NCBI GenBank assembly: GCA_963833465.1
Contig: CAWHXW010000006.1
Location: forward strand, 46,320-110,319
Direction: 5' to 3'
DNA: 64,000 bases
Source of the DNA: Fen-1298 sp963833465
GTDB taxonomy: Bacteria; Bacteroidota; Ignavibacteria; UBA10030
A program made the position numbers and the translations under genes. Of the stretch, positions 8,731 through 19,190 are shown one piece after another; within the stretch, counting starts at the first letter, position 1; each line of letters starts with the position of its first letter. The notes under the pieces are model-generated. The model was given only the letters and a program-made list of their open reading frames with translations, made no database searches and was not told where the DNA came from.

Positions 8731-11700
8731 ATGTGGATTACCAGACTCGCACTTCGTTATCCAATATCAACGTTTCTTTTTGCGCTTACAATTGTTTTAT
8801 TAGGATTTGTCTCGTTCTCGCAGCTTCCCATCGATATGCTGCCGAATATAACAATTCCGGTTGTTACTACCGTAACGTATTATACCGGTGCCAGCCCTCT
8901 CGACATGGAGCAGAGCGTAACACGTCTCATTGAGCGAAGTGTCAGTTCTATTAACGATGTGAGTTACGTAAAGTCTTCAACACGCGAGGGAATTTCAGCA
9001 GTACAAGTATATTTCAATTGGGATGCCAACACCGATGTTGGGCTTGTGGATTGTGTACAACGTGTCAATCGAGTGTTGAGCCAGCTTCCCACCGGTATCT
9101 CGCAGCCTTCTGTGTTGCGATTCGACATAACGAGCCTTCCGGTATGCGTTGTTGCTGTTGAAGGTGATATGGATGAGCGCGATCTGTATGATCTGGCGTT
9201 CAATATTATTGAACCGCAAATCGAACATATCGACGGTGTTGCTTCAGCAACTGTTTCAGGCGGAAGAATTCGGGAAATTCATGTCACACTCGACAGGAAT
9301 AGAATTCAGGCAATGAATATTCCTGTACAAACCGTTTTAAACGTTGTAGCCAATTCAAACCTCATTATCCCATCGGGTGATCTTAAAACAGGCCCGTTTG
9401 ATTACACCTTAAAGACGGAAAGCCTCTTTAATGTCGTTAAGCCGATGGAAAATATCGTCGTGAAAACAATCGGTGGTGTTCCTGTACGACTGAAAGACAT
9501 CGGTTTTGTTGAAGACAGTTATCAGGAACAAACAGAAATTGTCCGTGTCAACAGCAAACCTGGCGTCATAATGCGAGTTTTGAAGCTTTCAAGTGCAAAC
9601 ACAGTTCAGGTGGTCGATAATGTTGTGCGCGGTATTCCGAAGCTAACAGGTATTCCCTCTGCAGTAAAAATGACTGTCACATTCGATCAGTCTGTTTATA
9701 TACGACAAACGATTTCCGGATTACAGAGAGAAGCGATGCTCGGCGGCATTCTTGCAATGTTGATCATCATCCTTTTCTTACGCAATATTCGCGGCACGTT
9801 AATTATCCTTGTTGCTATTCCGCTTTCCATTCTCATTACATTTATTTTATTCCGGTTTGGTAATATTACACTCAATATTATGACCTTTGGTGGATTGGCG
9901 CTTGCGGTGGGAAGGCTTGTCGATGATTCCATCGTCGAGTTAGAAGCAATCTCTCGTCACTATAATATGCGGAAGAAAGGTCAATCCCGTCTTGATGCAA
10001 CATTAGATGCTGCAAAGGAAGTGGCTGCGCCGATCTTTATTTCCACTCTCACTACAGTTATTGTCTTTTTGCCAATTGTCTTTCTCAGTGGAATTGCAAA
10101 GCTTCTCTTTGTTCCCCTTACCATTACGATTGCTGTGGCATTGTTCGGATCATTTTTTGTCTCGAGAACGGTTACTCCGTTGATGTGCTTGAATTATCTC
10201 CCGCCGGAAAAGGAATTAGACAGGGCTTCAACAAAATTTTCTGATCGTACAAGAGTGTATTTTCACGATATGCTTGAAAGTATTGAATCGTTCTATGAAA
10301 CTTGCCTTCGCTGGACGATGAAGCATCGGAAAACGGTTGTTATCAGCATTGTTCTTTTCTCAGTATTATCGCTAGGACTTTTCATGTTCATCGGAACTGA
10401 ATTTTTCCCGGATCAGGATGAAAGCAGATTTACTGTATCCTTTAAACTACCGGTCGGTTCTCGATATGAAGAAACGGATTCGATGGCGCGACAAATGGAA
10501 AAAATCATTTTTTCGTCGGTGCCTGAAACGCAGGTTCTCATAACAGATGTTGGCATTACCACCAATGCAAAAGCAAGCTCAGGTATCGGAGGGGGAGGTA
10601 ATTCGGGCACCCATGCAGGAAATATTTCAGTTGGACTTGTGCCGTCAGAAAATCGAAACCGTTCGGTGTTTGAAATTGCCGCAGATGTGCGACGTAAGTT
10701 AGCAAAACTGCCGGGTGTTCAGGTGTTTTTGAATCCCGGTGGAATATTGCGTTATCTGCTGAATTTCGGTTCATCCGCTCCCATTGATGTTGAAATACGC
10801 GGGTTTGATCTTGAGACGGGAAACGCACTGGGCAAAGAAATCGCACAAATTGTCCGATCAACTCCTGGTGCGGCGGATGTGCAGATCTCTCGCGATGACA
10901 ACTTACCTGAACTTCATATCAATATTGATCGCGACAAAGCAGGTGTGTTAGGAATTGATGTTGCAGGTATTTCAAATACGATCTATACATGCATGGCTGG
11001 CTATGTTGCGTCGTTGTACACGGATCCGGTTTCCGGCAATCAGTATAATATTCTTGTACGGCTTAATCAGAATTATAGAAACCAAATCGAGGATTTAAAA
11101 CAATTAACTATTACGACTGCAAATGGGCAGCAAGTATTATTAGGAAATATTGCAACGATTGAAAAACGCAGCGGTCCGGTGCAGATTGATAGAAAATATC
11201 AGCAGCGCCTTGTGGAGGTGACTGCAAATGCCGTTGGACGAGATTTGGGAAGCGTATCGAAGGATATTCAAGACAAACTCGATAAATTGAATGTGCCGCA
11301 AGGATTTGAAATCAAACAGACGGGCAATGTTGAACAGCAAAAAAAAACATTTAGTGATTTAAGTATGGCATTTATGCTCGCCATTATTTTAGTATACGTC
11401 GTTATGGCGTCACAATTTCAATCATTCATCGATCCGTTCATCATTATGTTCACGGTTCCGCTCGGCATAGCCGGCGTTTTGTGGATGTTGTTCCTTACAC
11501 ATACGACGCTTTCGGTTACATCATTTCAGGGAGTTATCGTGATGGTTGGTATTGTCGTCAGCAACGGAATACTTTTAGTGGATTATACAAATCATCTACG
11601 AATTGGAGGTCTAGAATTACATGAAGCTGTCATACGCGGTGGCAAAACGCGTTTGAAACCGATCCTTATGACATCTTTAGCGACTGTGCTCGGACTCATT

Positions 11701-11937
11701 CCTATGGCTGCCGGTATTGGCGGCGAGTCAACTCAAGCGCCATTGGCGATTGCAGTTATTGGCGGTCTGACATTTTCTACAGTTTTGACGCTTTTCTTTG
11801 TTCCAATTCTTTATACGATATTTGAGGAACGGTTCAAACGAGAGATAAAAAAAGATGAAGATGAATCGGCAGAGACGATGGAACAAGTCTCGGATTCTTC
11901 ATCAAAGAGACGAAAAAAAACAACGAACGATTCTTGA
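8731..11937 (+). CDS. RND family efflux transporter permease (AcrB-like)
   Basis: A 1068-residue inner-membrane proton-driven exporter with the usual two-fold repeat of transmembrane bundle and periplasmic porter/docking loops. The proton-relay aspartates are seen in GRLVDDSIVELE of TM4. In TM10 the position of AcrB Lys940 falls in GIVVSNGILLVDY, so the lysine is replaced by Ser or Asn as in several divergent RND groups. A glycine-rich loop (GIGGGGNSG, about residues 617-625) sits in the second periplasmic part. The charged C-terminal tail rich in Glu, Ser, Arg and Lys is cytoplasmic. It is cotranscribed with the adaptor. Substrates cannot be told from sequence; no metal-specific motif of the CusA type was recognised. 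Confidence 0.93.
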   Translation: MWITRLALRYPISTFLFALTIVLLGFVSFSQLPIDMLPNITIPVVTTVTYYTGASPLDMEQSVTRLIERSVSSINDVSYVKSSTREGISAVQVYFNWDANTDVGLVDCVQRVNRVLSQLPTGISQPSVLRFDITSLPVCVVAVEGDMDERDLYDLAFNIIEPQIEHIDGVASATVSGGRIREIHVTLDRNRIQAMNIPVQTVLNVVANSNLIIPSGDLKTGPFDYTLKTESLFNVVKPMENIVVKTIGGVPVRLKDIGFVEDSYQEQTEIVRVNSKPGVIMRVLKLSSANTVQVVDNVVRGIPKLTGIPSAVKMTVTFDQSVYIRQTISGLQREAMLGGILAMLIIILFLRNIRGTLIILVAIPLSILITFILFRFGNITLNIMTFGGLALAVGRLVDDSIVELEAISRHYNMRKKGQSRLDATLDAAKEVAAPIFISTLTTVIVFLPIVFLSGIAKLLFVPLTITIAVALFGSFFVSRTVTPLMCLNYLPPEKELDRASTKFSDRTRVYFHDMLESIESFYETCLRWTMKHRKTVVISIVLFSVLSLGLFMFIGTEFFPDQDESRFTVSFKLPVGSRYEETDSMARQMEKIIFSSVPETQVLITDVGITTNAKASSGIGGGGNSGTHAGNISVGLVPSENRNRSVFEIAADVRRKLAKLPGVQVFLNPGGILRYLLNFGSSAPIDVEIRGFDLETGNALGKEIAQIVRSTPGAADVQISRDDNLPELHINIDRDKAGVLGIDVAGISNTIYTCMAGYVASLYTDPVSGNQYNILVRLNQNYRNQIEDLKQLTITTANGQQVLLGNIATIEKRSGPVQIDRKYQQRLVEVTANAVGRDLGSVSKDIQDKLDKLNVPQGFEIKQTGNVEQQKKTFSDLSMAFMLAIILVYVVMASQFQSFIDPFIIMFTVPLGIAGVLWMLFLTHTTLSVTSFQGVIVMVGIVVSNGILLVDYTNHLRIGGLELHEAVIRGGKTRLKPILMTSLATVLGLIPMAAGIGGESTQAPLAIAVIGGLTFSTVLTLFFVPILYTIFEERFKREIKKDEDESAETMEQVSDSSSKRRKKTTNDS

Positions 11938-12123
11938 AAATTAAAGTTGCTTTTTTCTTGATATGATGTCGCTCTGAAATTTGTCGTATATTTTCTCCTT
12001 TTTGTTTATTAAATGTGATGTTAATCCTTTTTAAGAAACAAATTGTTTGGTTTTTTCCCTATAAAAGAATATAATAGCAGCAGAGATTTATTAGTTACCG
12101 ATAGAAAATACTAACGGAATCGG

Positions 12124-13131
12124 ATGCTTAATTACATCTGGCTTTTTCTCGTGTCAATTGCACTTATCGTCGGTATCGGCAAAGATATCAATGACGAATT
12201 GCAGAGCACATATCAAAACAATGTACCTCTGGAGATAACATTTCTCTCATCGCAAATACCATCCGGAACTACTTCAAAATGGGAAGGGCAATTTTATCTT
12301 ACAGCAAAACAATTCAATGATTTCTATAAAACAACATCGCAGATTGAAGATGTAAAGCAACCGGTTGTTATTTCGCTTTCATCAGATGGAACAGGAAGCT
12401 TTCTTTTTTCATCAACGGATGCAACACCGATTCAATGGAAAGAAATGGGCAAATCAGCTTCATCCAAAGATAAGCTGACGGGGAAAGTAGAAGTATTAGA
12501 TTTTTCCAAAGACAAATCTTGGGCAAAAGTGAAAATAATTCTGGAACCGATTCGTTTTGTAAAACTGAAAGCCATAACACAAGCTGCAATTGACTTTGCG
12601 AATACTGCCGTTGAAATTGCAATCGGATTAATTGGAGTGATGGCTCTCTGGCTTGGCCTAATCAAAGTTGCAGAGGAAGCCGGATTGGTGAAAGTGCTTA
12701 CACGATTGCTCTCTCCAATTACAAAACATTTATTTCCGGATATTCCTTCCGATCATCCTGCTATCGGTGCAATAATAATGAATACGGCTGCAAACATGCT
12801 TGGTTTAAGTAACGCTGCTACACCGATGGGTTTAAAAGCAATGGAGGAATTGAATAAGCTCAATCCAAAAGTCGGTACTGCAACAAACGCGATGGTGACT
12901 TTCCTTGCCATTAATACCGGCGGATTAATATTAATACCAGCAACTGCAATTGCAGTTCGTGCTGCATCTGGATCTGCAAATCCTGGTATCATTATCGGCA
13001 CAGCGATTTTCGGTGCAGGCTGCGCAACAATAACTGGAATCGTTGCTTCAAAAGTTCTTCAGCGGTTACCGAATTACAAGAAAGAATTAAACGTAGAAAA
13101 GAAATTAGCGGGAAAGGAAGATAATGGCTGA
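12124..13131 (+). CDS. spmA: Gate-domain membrane protein, SpmA-like (nucleoside recognition domain)
   Basis: A 335-residue membrane protein. After an N-terminal helix and a soluble insert of about 120 residues comes a Gate/nucleoside-recognition domain with AIIMNTAANMLGLSNAATPMGLKAM, a signature of SpmA-type proteins. These were named from Bacillus spore maturation but occur widely in non-sporing bacteria, where their transported substrate is unknown. The last bases overlap the start of the SpmB-like gene by 8 bases, so the two probably form one complex. In many Bacteroidota the two halves are fused; here they are separate. About 190 bases without a gene precede it. Confidence 0.85.
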   Translation: MLNYIWLFLVSIALIVGIGKDINDELQSTYQNNVPLEITFLSSQIPSGTTSKWEGQFYLTAKQFNDFYKTTSQIEDVKQPVVISLSSDGTGSFLFSSTDATPIQWKEMGKSASSKDKLTGKVEVLDFSKDKSWAKVKIILEPIRFVKLKAITQAAIDFANTAVEIAIGLIGVMALWLGLIKVAEEAGLVKVLTRLLSPITKHLFPDIPSDHPAIGAIIMNTAANMLGLSNAATPMGLKAMEELNKLNPKVGTATNAMVTFLAINTGGLILIPATAIAVRAASGSANPGIIIGTAIFGAGCATITGIVASKVLQRLPNYKKELNVEKKLAGKEDNG

Positions 13132-13672
13132 TTTCTTTCGTTCCATCATCAACCTGATTTCTATTTTTGCTATTCCGTTGATGATTGCAGTGTTTCTTGG
13201 CTGGGGATTTGTAAAGAAAGTGCGCATGTATGAAGTTTTCGTAGAAGGTGCAAAGGATGGATTCAATACGGCAATTCGCATTATACCGTATTTAGTAGGT
13301 ATGTTGTTCGCAATAGGAATTTTCCGTGCAAGTGGTGCAATGGATTTGCTGGTTTCAATAATTTCTCCAATTACAAATTTAATCGGAATGCCAGCAGACA
13401 CGCTGCCGATGGCATTGATGCGTCCGCTGTCGGGCAGCGGTTCTTTGGGAATTATGACAGAGCTGATGAAAACGCATGGCCCGGATTCATTCATAGGCGT
13501 GCTTGCTTCTACTATGTACGGCAGTTCAGAAACTACGTTTTACGTGCTTGCGGTTTACTTCGGATCTGTAAATATTAAAAATTCCCGCCATGCTGTTCCG
13601 GTCGGATTGCTGGCAGATGTCGCCGGCATGCTTGGAGCTGTTTTTATTTGTCGAATTCTTTTTAGAAATTAA
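13124..13672 (+). CDS. spmB: Gate-domain membrane protein, SpmB-like
   Basis: A 182-residue membrane protein of the SpmB type, partner of the preceding SpmA-like protein. The Gate-domain core includes GFNTAIRIIPYLVGMLFAIGI, MRPLSGSGSLGIM and ASTMYGSSETTFYVLAVYFG, all characteristic. At least four hydrophobic segments are visible. The 8-base overlap with spmA points to coupled translation. Substrate and direction of transport are not known. The next gene begins 28 bases after its stop behind a strong ribosome-binding site. Confidence 0.87.
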   Translation: MADFFRSIINLISIFAIPLMIAVFLGWGFVKKVRMYEVFVEGAKDGFNTAIRIIPYLVGMLFAIGIFRASGAMDLLVSIISPITNLIGMPADTLPMALMRPLSGSGSLGIMTELMKTHGPDSFIGVLASTMYGSSETTFYVLAVYFGSVNIKNSRHAVPVGLLADVAGMLGAVFICRILFRN

Positions 13673-13700
13673 AAACAAAAACAATATAACAGGAGGAATC

Positions 13701-15032
13701 ATGAAATCAATTAAAATTTTCGTCACCATATTTTCTATGCTGATGTTTATTCCTTTAATCGCAAACGCGCAGCTCCCGAGCGCTGCTGCAGCGATGATGG
13801 GACAAAACGGAGGTACACTTCCGATGGGTTTAGGTGCTACTCTTATAAACGGCGAAACATATTACTTGGTCAGCATTACACCGGAATTAGCTTTTGGGCA
13901 ATTCGGCGTAGGCATTGATTTAAACTTGCGTTTTAACACTCAGGGCAAAATACGCCCGGGTGATTATACGAATTTTGAAGATTACCTCCGAATCGTCCGT
14001 TACGTTCGCTGGGCGGAAAAAGGTGATCCCTTTTATATACGCGTTGGACAACTTGATTACTCGCTCCTTGGTCACGGGTCAATCATTTATAACTACAGTA
14101 ACAGTGCAAGCTATGATTTACGGAGGACAGGAGTAGAGTTAGATTTAAATTTTGAGAAGGAAGGTTTTGAGTCTATTTACAGCGACGTTAATAACAAAGG
14201 ACTTTTAGGATTACGCGGGTATGTGAAACCTTTAAAGTTCACAAGTCTTGCAACACTTCCGGTTGTAAATAATTTTGAAGTTGGTGCTACATACGCCCGC
14301 GATCTTAATGAATACGCCGATTATCATCGTGTAGCAATAAACAGCAATACTATTGATTCAAGCAAATCTGGTTTGGCAATCTATGGATTTGATCTTGGCC
14401 TGCCAATTATCTCTTATGCAGTTTTTAAATCATCCCTGTATTATGATTTTGCACAGATTGTAAATTTCGGGCACGGATCATCTGCGGGCATAAATATGTA
14501 TGCTTCCGGATTGGGGCTTGTCACGCTGAAAGGAAAATATGAATTGCGGTTTAACGGCAAGAATTATCTCCCGGCATATTTTAATGCGCTGTATGAGCAT
14601 GACCGTTTCGATGTGAGTAATCGGTTAAGTAAATCGGATACGCTTTTAGATATAACGAAATCTACAAATAGTTATTATGGAGAACTTATTATTAGTATTC
14701 TAAACTCTTTCAATATCATTGCTGGATATCAAGCGCCGTTTGATACTAAAGATCAAGGCGTAATACACGCAGAAACACAATTGCCGGCAATTCCAGGAAT
14801 TGTTTTGCGAGGTGCGTTTGATAAGACTTGTATTGGGCGTGTGTTCATTTTAGATGATCATACAATTCTAAGCGGGGAGATTGGATACAAACCTATGCCA
14901 TATTTATTAGTGTCAATGCTTTATCAGCGCACATTCTCTAACAGAAATCCGGATGGCTCATTGCGGACAGATGGCACCTATGTGAAGCAAGATCGAGTGA
15001 AACCAAAGGTCAGTCTTGTCTTTGATTTTTAA
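13701..15032 (+). CDS. Outer-membrane beta-barrel protein, function unknown
   Basis: A 443-residue exported protein with a clear signal peptide (cleavage probably after ANAQ, about residue 22). The mature part alternates hydrophobic and polar residues, is rich in Tyr and Gly, and ends in an aromatic residue (SLVFDF), all typical of an outer-membrane barrel. I do not recognise a named family. The start at 13701 is decided by the strong AGGAGG site at 13691-13696; a frame open from 13590 overlaps spmB and lacks a signal peptide. It is followed by a strong terminator at 15111, so the spmA-spmB-barrel cluster is probably one transcription unit. Confidence 0.75.
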   Translation: MKSIKIFVTIFSMLMFIPLIANAQLPSAAAAMMGQNGGTLPMGLGATLINGETYYLVSITPELAFGQFGVGIDLNLRFNTQGKIRPGDYTNFEDYLRIVRYVRWAEKGDPFYIRVGQLDYSLLGHGSIIYNYSNSASYDLRRTGVELDLNFEKEGFESIYSDVNNKGLLGLRGYVKPLKFTSLATLPVVNNFEVGATYARDLNEYADYHRVAINSNTIDSSKSGLAIYGFDLGLPIISYAVFKSSLYYDFAQIVNFGHGSSAGINMYASGLGLVTLKGKYELRFNGKNYLPAYFNALYEHDRFDVSNRLSKSDTLLDITKSTNSYYGELIISILNSFNIIAGYQAPFDTKDQGVIHAETQLPAIPGIVLRGAFDKTCIGRVFILDDHTILSGEIGYKPMPYLLVSMLYQRTFSNRNPDGSLRTDGTYVKQDRVKPKVSLVFDF

Positions 15033-15110
15033 ATTCTCGAACCAAAATAGATATTAGAAAATATGTTTGGGTTAAAACTACGAGACATATAGTTATTATC
15101 TGTCGTCTTA

Positions 15111-15144
15111 AAAAGGCGATTCTAAAAACAGGATCGCCTTTTTT
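15111..15144 (+). terminator. Rho-independent terminator
   Basis: A perfect 10-bp stem (15111-15120 with 15133-15142; AAAAGGCGAT and ATCGCCTTTT) around a 12-base loop. Its T-run stops transcription after the barrel gene. The A-run on the left arm could also serve the minus strand, but no minus-strand gene lies nearby. Confidence 0.9.
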
Positions 15145-15211
15145 GCATTTCACCTCTCTTCTTTCTATTTTCAAACAACAAATTATACTAACTATTGAAA
15201 GCATTTATTTT

Positions 15212-16608
15212 ATGAATATTCAATTTCTTGGACCGCGCGGACAGTTACTGGGTCAATGCATCTTGTCTCTGTGAACGGCATAAAAATTCTTCTTGATTGC
15301 GGCTTGTTTCAAGGGAAGCGAGCGGAAGCATACGAAAAGAATCGCAACTTTCCTTTCGATACATCCAAAATTGATGCGGTTATTCTTTCTCATTCTCATA
15401 TTGATCATGCCGGTAATCTTCCAAATCTTGTAAAGAGCGGCTATTGCGGTCCTATCTATGCTACATCGGCAACGCGCGATTTATGCAACATTATGTTATA
15501 CGATAGCGCTTATATTCAAGAGCGGGATATTGAATACGTGAACAAGAAACATCAAAAAAAACACCAGCCTATTGTGCAGCCGATATATGATGTTATGGAT
15601 GTAACGACAGCAATGTCGCAATTCATCAGCATCAATTATGAGCAACAGGTGCAGGTTGCTAAAGGAGTGACGTTGAAATTTCTCGACGCCGGACACATTC
15701 TCGGCTCTGCTGTTACAGTGCTCGATATTGAAGAAAATGGCATAAGAAAGAAAATTGGTTTCACTGGAGATTTGGGAAGAAAAAATGCGCCGATTATCAA
15801 AGACCCGCAGCCAATCGGCTGTGTAGATGTTTTAATTTCCGAAAGTACATACGGCGGAAAAGTACATGATCCGATAACAGGAATGAAGAATTCCCTGTGC
15901 AAAGTTATCCAGCAAACATCCGATCGAGGCGGCAAGGTGATTGTACCTTCATTCAGCGTCGGACGAACACAGGAGATTGTTTATCTTTTATCCGAACTAT
16001 TTGATGAAGGCAGATTGCCTGTTGTTCCAATATACATCGACAGCCCGCTTGCGGTAAATGCAAGCGATATTTTCCGTCTGCATACAGAATGTTTTGATAG
16101 AGAAACACTTAACCACTTGCATGCGAATGAAGATCCGTTTGGCTTCAATCGTTTGATTTATATAAGGTCAGTTGACGAATCAAAAAAATTGAATGATTTG
16201 CATTCTCCTTGCGTTATTATTTCAGCATCCGGAATGTGCGAAGGCGGAAGAATTGTACACCACCTTGCCAACAATATAGAAAATCCTAACAACACAATAT
16301 TAATCGTCGGATATCAAGCAGAACACACACTTGGCAAAAAGATAGTAGAAAAACAACCTGAATTGAACATCTTTGGCGAAATATATAAATTGAATGCAGA
16401 AGTAGTAATTCTAAATTCTTTCTCTGCACATGCCGGTCAGGATGAATTAGTAGAATACATTACAATGGCTGACCAGACTCAATTGAAGAAATTATTTCTT
16501 GTGCATGGCGAATTAGTGCAAATCGAGAAACTTTCTGCTAAGCTTAAAGCAACGGGTGTTAAAGAGGATATTTCCATCCCGATGATGGGCGAGAAATTTG
16601 AATTGTGA
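15212..16608 (+). CDS. Metallo-beta-lactamase/beta-CASP RNA-processing exonuclease, one frameshift
   Basis: A beta-CASP nuclease of the metallo-beta-lactamase fold, about 465 residues once repaired, likely acting on RNA. Zinc ligands are in SHSHIDHAGNLP, the beta-CASP part carries ISASGMCEGGR, and the final motif includes SAHAGQDEL. The ordinary start is ATG 15212 (MNIQFLG). One base appears to be missing near 15231, within GGACCGCGCGG; adding one base after GGA gives FLGxARTVTGSMHLVSVNG, the family's normal N-terminus. Without repair the first usable ATG is 15256, which removes the first strand of the fold. The gene is flanked by a terminator upstream and an unrelated outer-membrane gene downstream. 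Confidence 0.88.
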
Positions 16609-16711
16609 TTGAGAATTGATGAACTCATGTTTTTCGGTTGAAATCTCAACCCGCTCGGACTGTAAATGATTTCTATTGATGTTTAGCGGATGAAAATGGA
16701 ATTGGCCTGTG

Positions 16712-18640
16712 ATGTTCGAACTCAAAAATCCATTCGTTTTCCTGTGTTTTTTTATTTTTGCATTAGTTTCCATTCATCAAATGACATTTAGCCAGGAATT
16801 TTTTCATCCTTACAATGCACCAGTAACAGACAGCTTAAATCTTTCTTCCTTAGGTTTTGATCGCATTCTTAATACTTATTTGTGGACAGGAAATTTTAGA
16901 AAAGAAATCTATGGAAAACTTTGGAGTGTCGATATAAATCAGAGAATTCGATCCCGCCTTATAAAAACGGATCAAACTGCAATTCAAGATGAATATGAAG
17001 GAATAATCGCTGTACGTGCATGGCTTTTAGAAAAATGGAATCTTGAGATCAAAGATTCATCTAATGTTCTTGCTGATAATCGAGCAATTGATCTAAGCAG
17101 AATGGCAGATCATCAAGTTCTTGCGGGTTTCGAGTACAATCCAGATGGAAATATCGTTGGTGAAGCGATGGGAGGATATGAATTAAATACGCAAGACCAG
17201 CAGAATGATCATGGTTTTGATTACGCATTTGGTTTAAATGCGCATCAAGTGGAACTTGAAGAATTTAACACTTCACTTCAATCGTCGTGAAACCAATCTT
17301 TTCTTGGCCGTCGTTCTCCAAGTACGGGAGATATTAAACTTACACTCTTGCGTGATTTTGGCGGGGGTGTTGATGATTCACTCGCGATAAATTACAGTAC
17401 GCAGCGCAGGCAATTTTATACGTCGCTCGATTCAGCAAGTCAATATACTCTTGGTGTGCCGTATAATATTCTTCAGCGTGATGCAAGCGTACTAGAAATT
17501 TCTAATCAAACGAAGTACAATTTTGGACAAAGTTTCTTCACGGTTGTTTCGATTGGAGTCTCAAACCAATTGATCAATAGGGGATATCGCTTCAAGGATT
17601 ATGCTCATCCTGTGTCTTTGATTCTCGATACACGCATCCAAGAGATGCAATTTTTTGGAATCATTTCGATGCAATGGTCACCGTTTTATTGGCTTAGGGC
17701 AGATGTCAAGCTTGCCTATACAGACAAAGAAGAACAGCATACAGTGCTTGACGACGCTAATGCCTCGAATGCTATAATTGATACACAACGCGCTTCGGCA
17801 AGCAGGCTGGAAAATACTGCGCAACGTACAACGCTTACAACAGCACTAAATGTCGAAATTTCTCAGGATGATAAAATTCATTTGGTATCGTCGTCAAGTA
17901 TTCTACATTATGATACCCCAGACATACTCAATACCGATGATCGTGATGAATTGCTTTTAACATCAGGCGCTGAATATTTTCATTATTTTTCACCTCGCTT
18001 ACTGCTGATGTTAAATGCGGATTTGACATTATTTCATCTTGTGTATTTAGATCGAGACCAGAGCGCAAATAATAATTGGAATCGCGTCATCCGGTTCTCC
18101 CCAGGTGTCGAATATACGCCGAGTTCGTCATTTCGCACGATTATGCGTACCGAAGTGCTCGCTAATTATACGATCAGTGATTATGAGCAGCAAGTAGCAT
18201 CTGTTCGAAGCTTTTCGTTCAGACAAGTTTTATGGTTGGATTCGACTGCGACTCGGATAAGCGATCGAATCCAGTTTAACTTTTCAGGAAGCTTGCGTAT
18301 CTTTGAACGTGGAACACTTTTGTGGCAGGAGTTTAAAGAAAATCCAGAAGAATATGTTATCGAAAAGATGATGTGGCCCGAAATCGTTTGGTCTTCGATG
18401 ATAGAACTAAAAATTGGAATTGGATTTCGTTATTTTGGTCAGGATCGTTACACATACCAAAATAATCAACGAATATTTTCTCAAGGAATTGAAGCAATGG
18501 GTCCGACTGCATCTATTGAATGGTTAGGCTTGGCAGGAGAGAAAATTACTATTAACGGATGGCGGGAAGAACAAAAAAACAACGGAATAACGGCAATTGT
18601 CCTTTCAAATCTTTCAATACAAGTAAGTTTCGTCCTGTAG
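16712..18640 (+). CDS. Outer-membrane protein of unknown function with in-frame stop
   Basis: A signal peptide (hydrophobic core FVFLCFFIFALVS, cleavage near FSQ) is followed by about 600 residues of beta-rich, aromatic sequence that looks like a large outer-membrane barrel or surface protein. The reading frame is interrupted by TGA at 17288-17290. The same frame continues at once with NQSFLGRRSPSTGDIKL and on to a barrel-like end (NLSIQVSFVL) at 18640. One substitution would restore a 642-residue protein. It may be a nonsense mutation or a sequence error. I see no named domain. The GTG at 16709 is an alternative start one codon upstream. Confidence 0.6.
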
Positions 18641-18665
18641 TGTTGGAAATGGAATGGTATTAGCA

Positions 18666-19106
18666 ATGAAAAAGAATAAATCGAATAGAGTACATCACAA
18701 ATGTATTTATGAAATGACCTGTCAAAGTAATCAAAAAGAAATTTCACGTATTGAAGAATTTCTACGGCAGGTCAGTACACAGCAGCATATCGATGACGGA
18801 ATGACGTACCGGCTATTGGTTGCATGTACGGAGGCAGTGAATAACGCAATTATTCATGGTAACAAATCCGATCCCGATAAAGAAGTTAATATTAAATGCG
18901 TTGCAAATAGAGATGCATTGACTATTAGTGTTACTGATGAAGGGAAAGGTTTTGATTCGGAAAATCTACAGGATCCGCGTGACGAAAAAAATTTGCTTAA
19001 AGAAAATGGACGCGGTGTTTTTTTGATGCGTTCGCTAATGGATAATGTAAAATTCAGGCAATTAAAATCTGGTTTTGTAGTGGAAATGAAAGTGAAACTT
19101 CATTGA
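18666..19106 (+). CDS. Anti-sigma regulatory factor, RsbW-like serine kinase
   Basis: A 146-residue GHKL-fold ATPase of the RsbW/SpoIIAB type (HATPase_c_2). The N box is seen in ACTEAVNNAIIHGN, G1 in DEGKGFD and G2 in ENGRGVFLMRSLMD. Relatives bind a sigma factor or phosphorylate an STAS-domain anti-anti-sigma protein on serine, within a partner-switching pathway. No STAS or PP2C partner gene lies nearby, so its partners are unknown. ATG 18666 is preferred over 18654, since four residues before it add nothing conserved. It ends just before a bidirectional terminator. Confidence 0.85.
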   Translation: MKKNKSNRVHHKCIYEMTCQSNQKEISRIEEFLRQVSTQQHIDDGMTYRLLVACTEAVNNAIIHGNKSDPDKEVNIKCVANRDALTISVTDEGKGFDSENLQDPRDEKNLLKENGRGVFLMRSLMDNVKFRQLKSGFVVEMKVKLH

Positions 19107-19130
19107 GGTTTGTTCAGCATGAAAGAAAAT

Positions 19131-19164
19131 AAAAACCCGTCTCTATTCAAGACGGGTTTTTTTG
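19131..19164. terminator. Bidirectional terminator between convergent genes
   Basis: A 10-bp stem (19133-19142 with 19150-19159; core CCCGTCT/AGACGGG) with A-run on the left and T-run on the right. It lies between the RsbW-like gene on plus and the SGNH lipoprotein gene on minus and can end both transcripts. Confidence 0.88.
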
Positions 19165-19190
19165 TATCAGAAATATTCTCGGACTGATTT

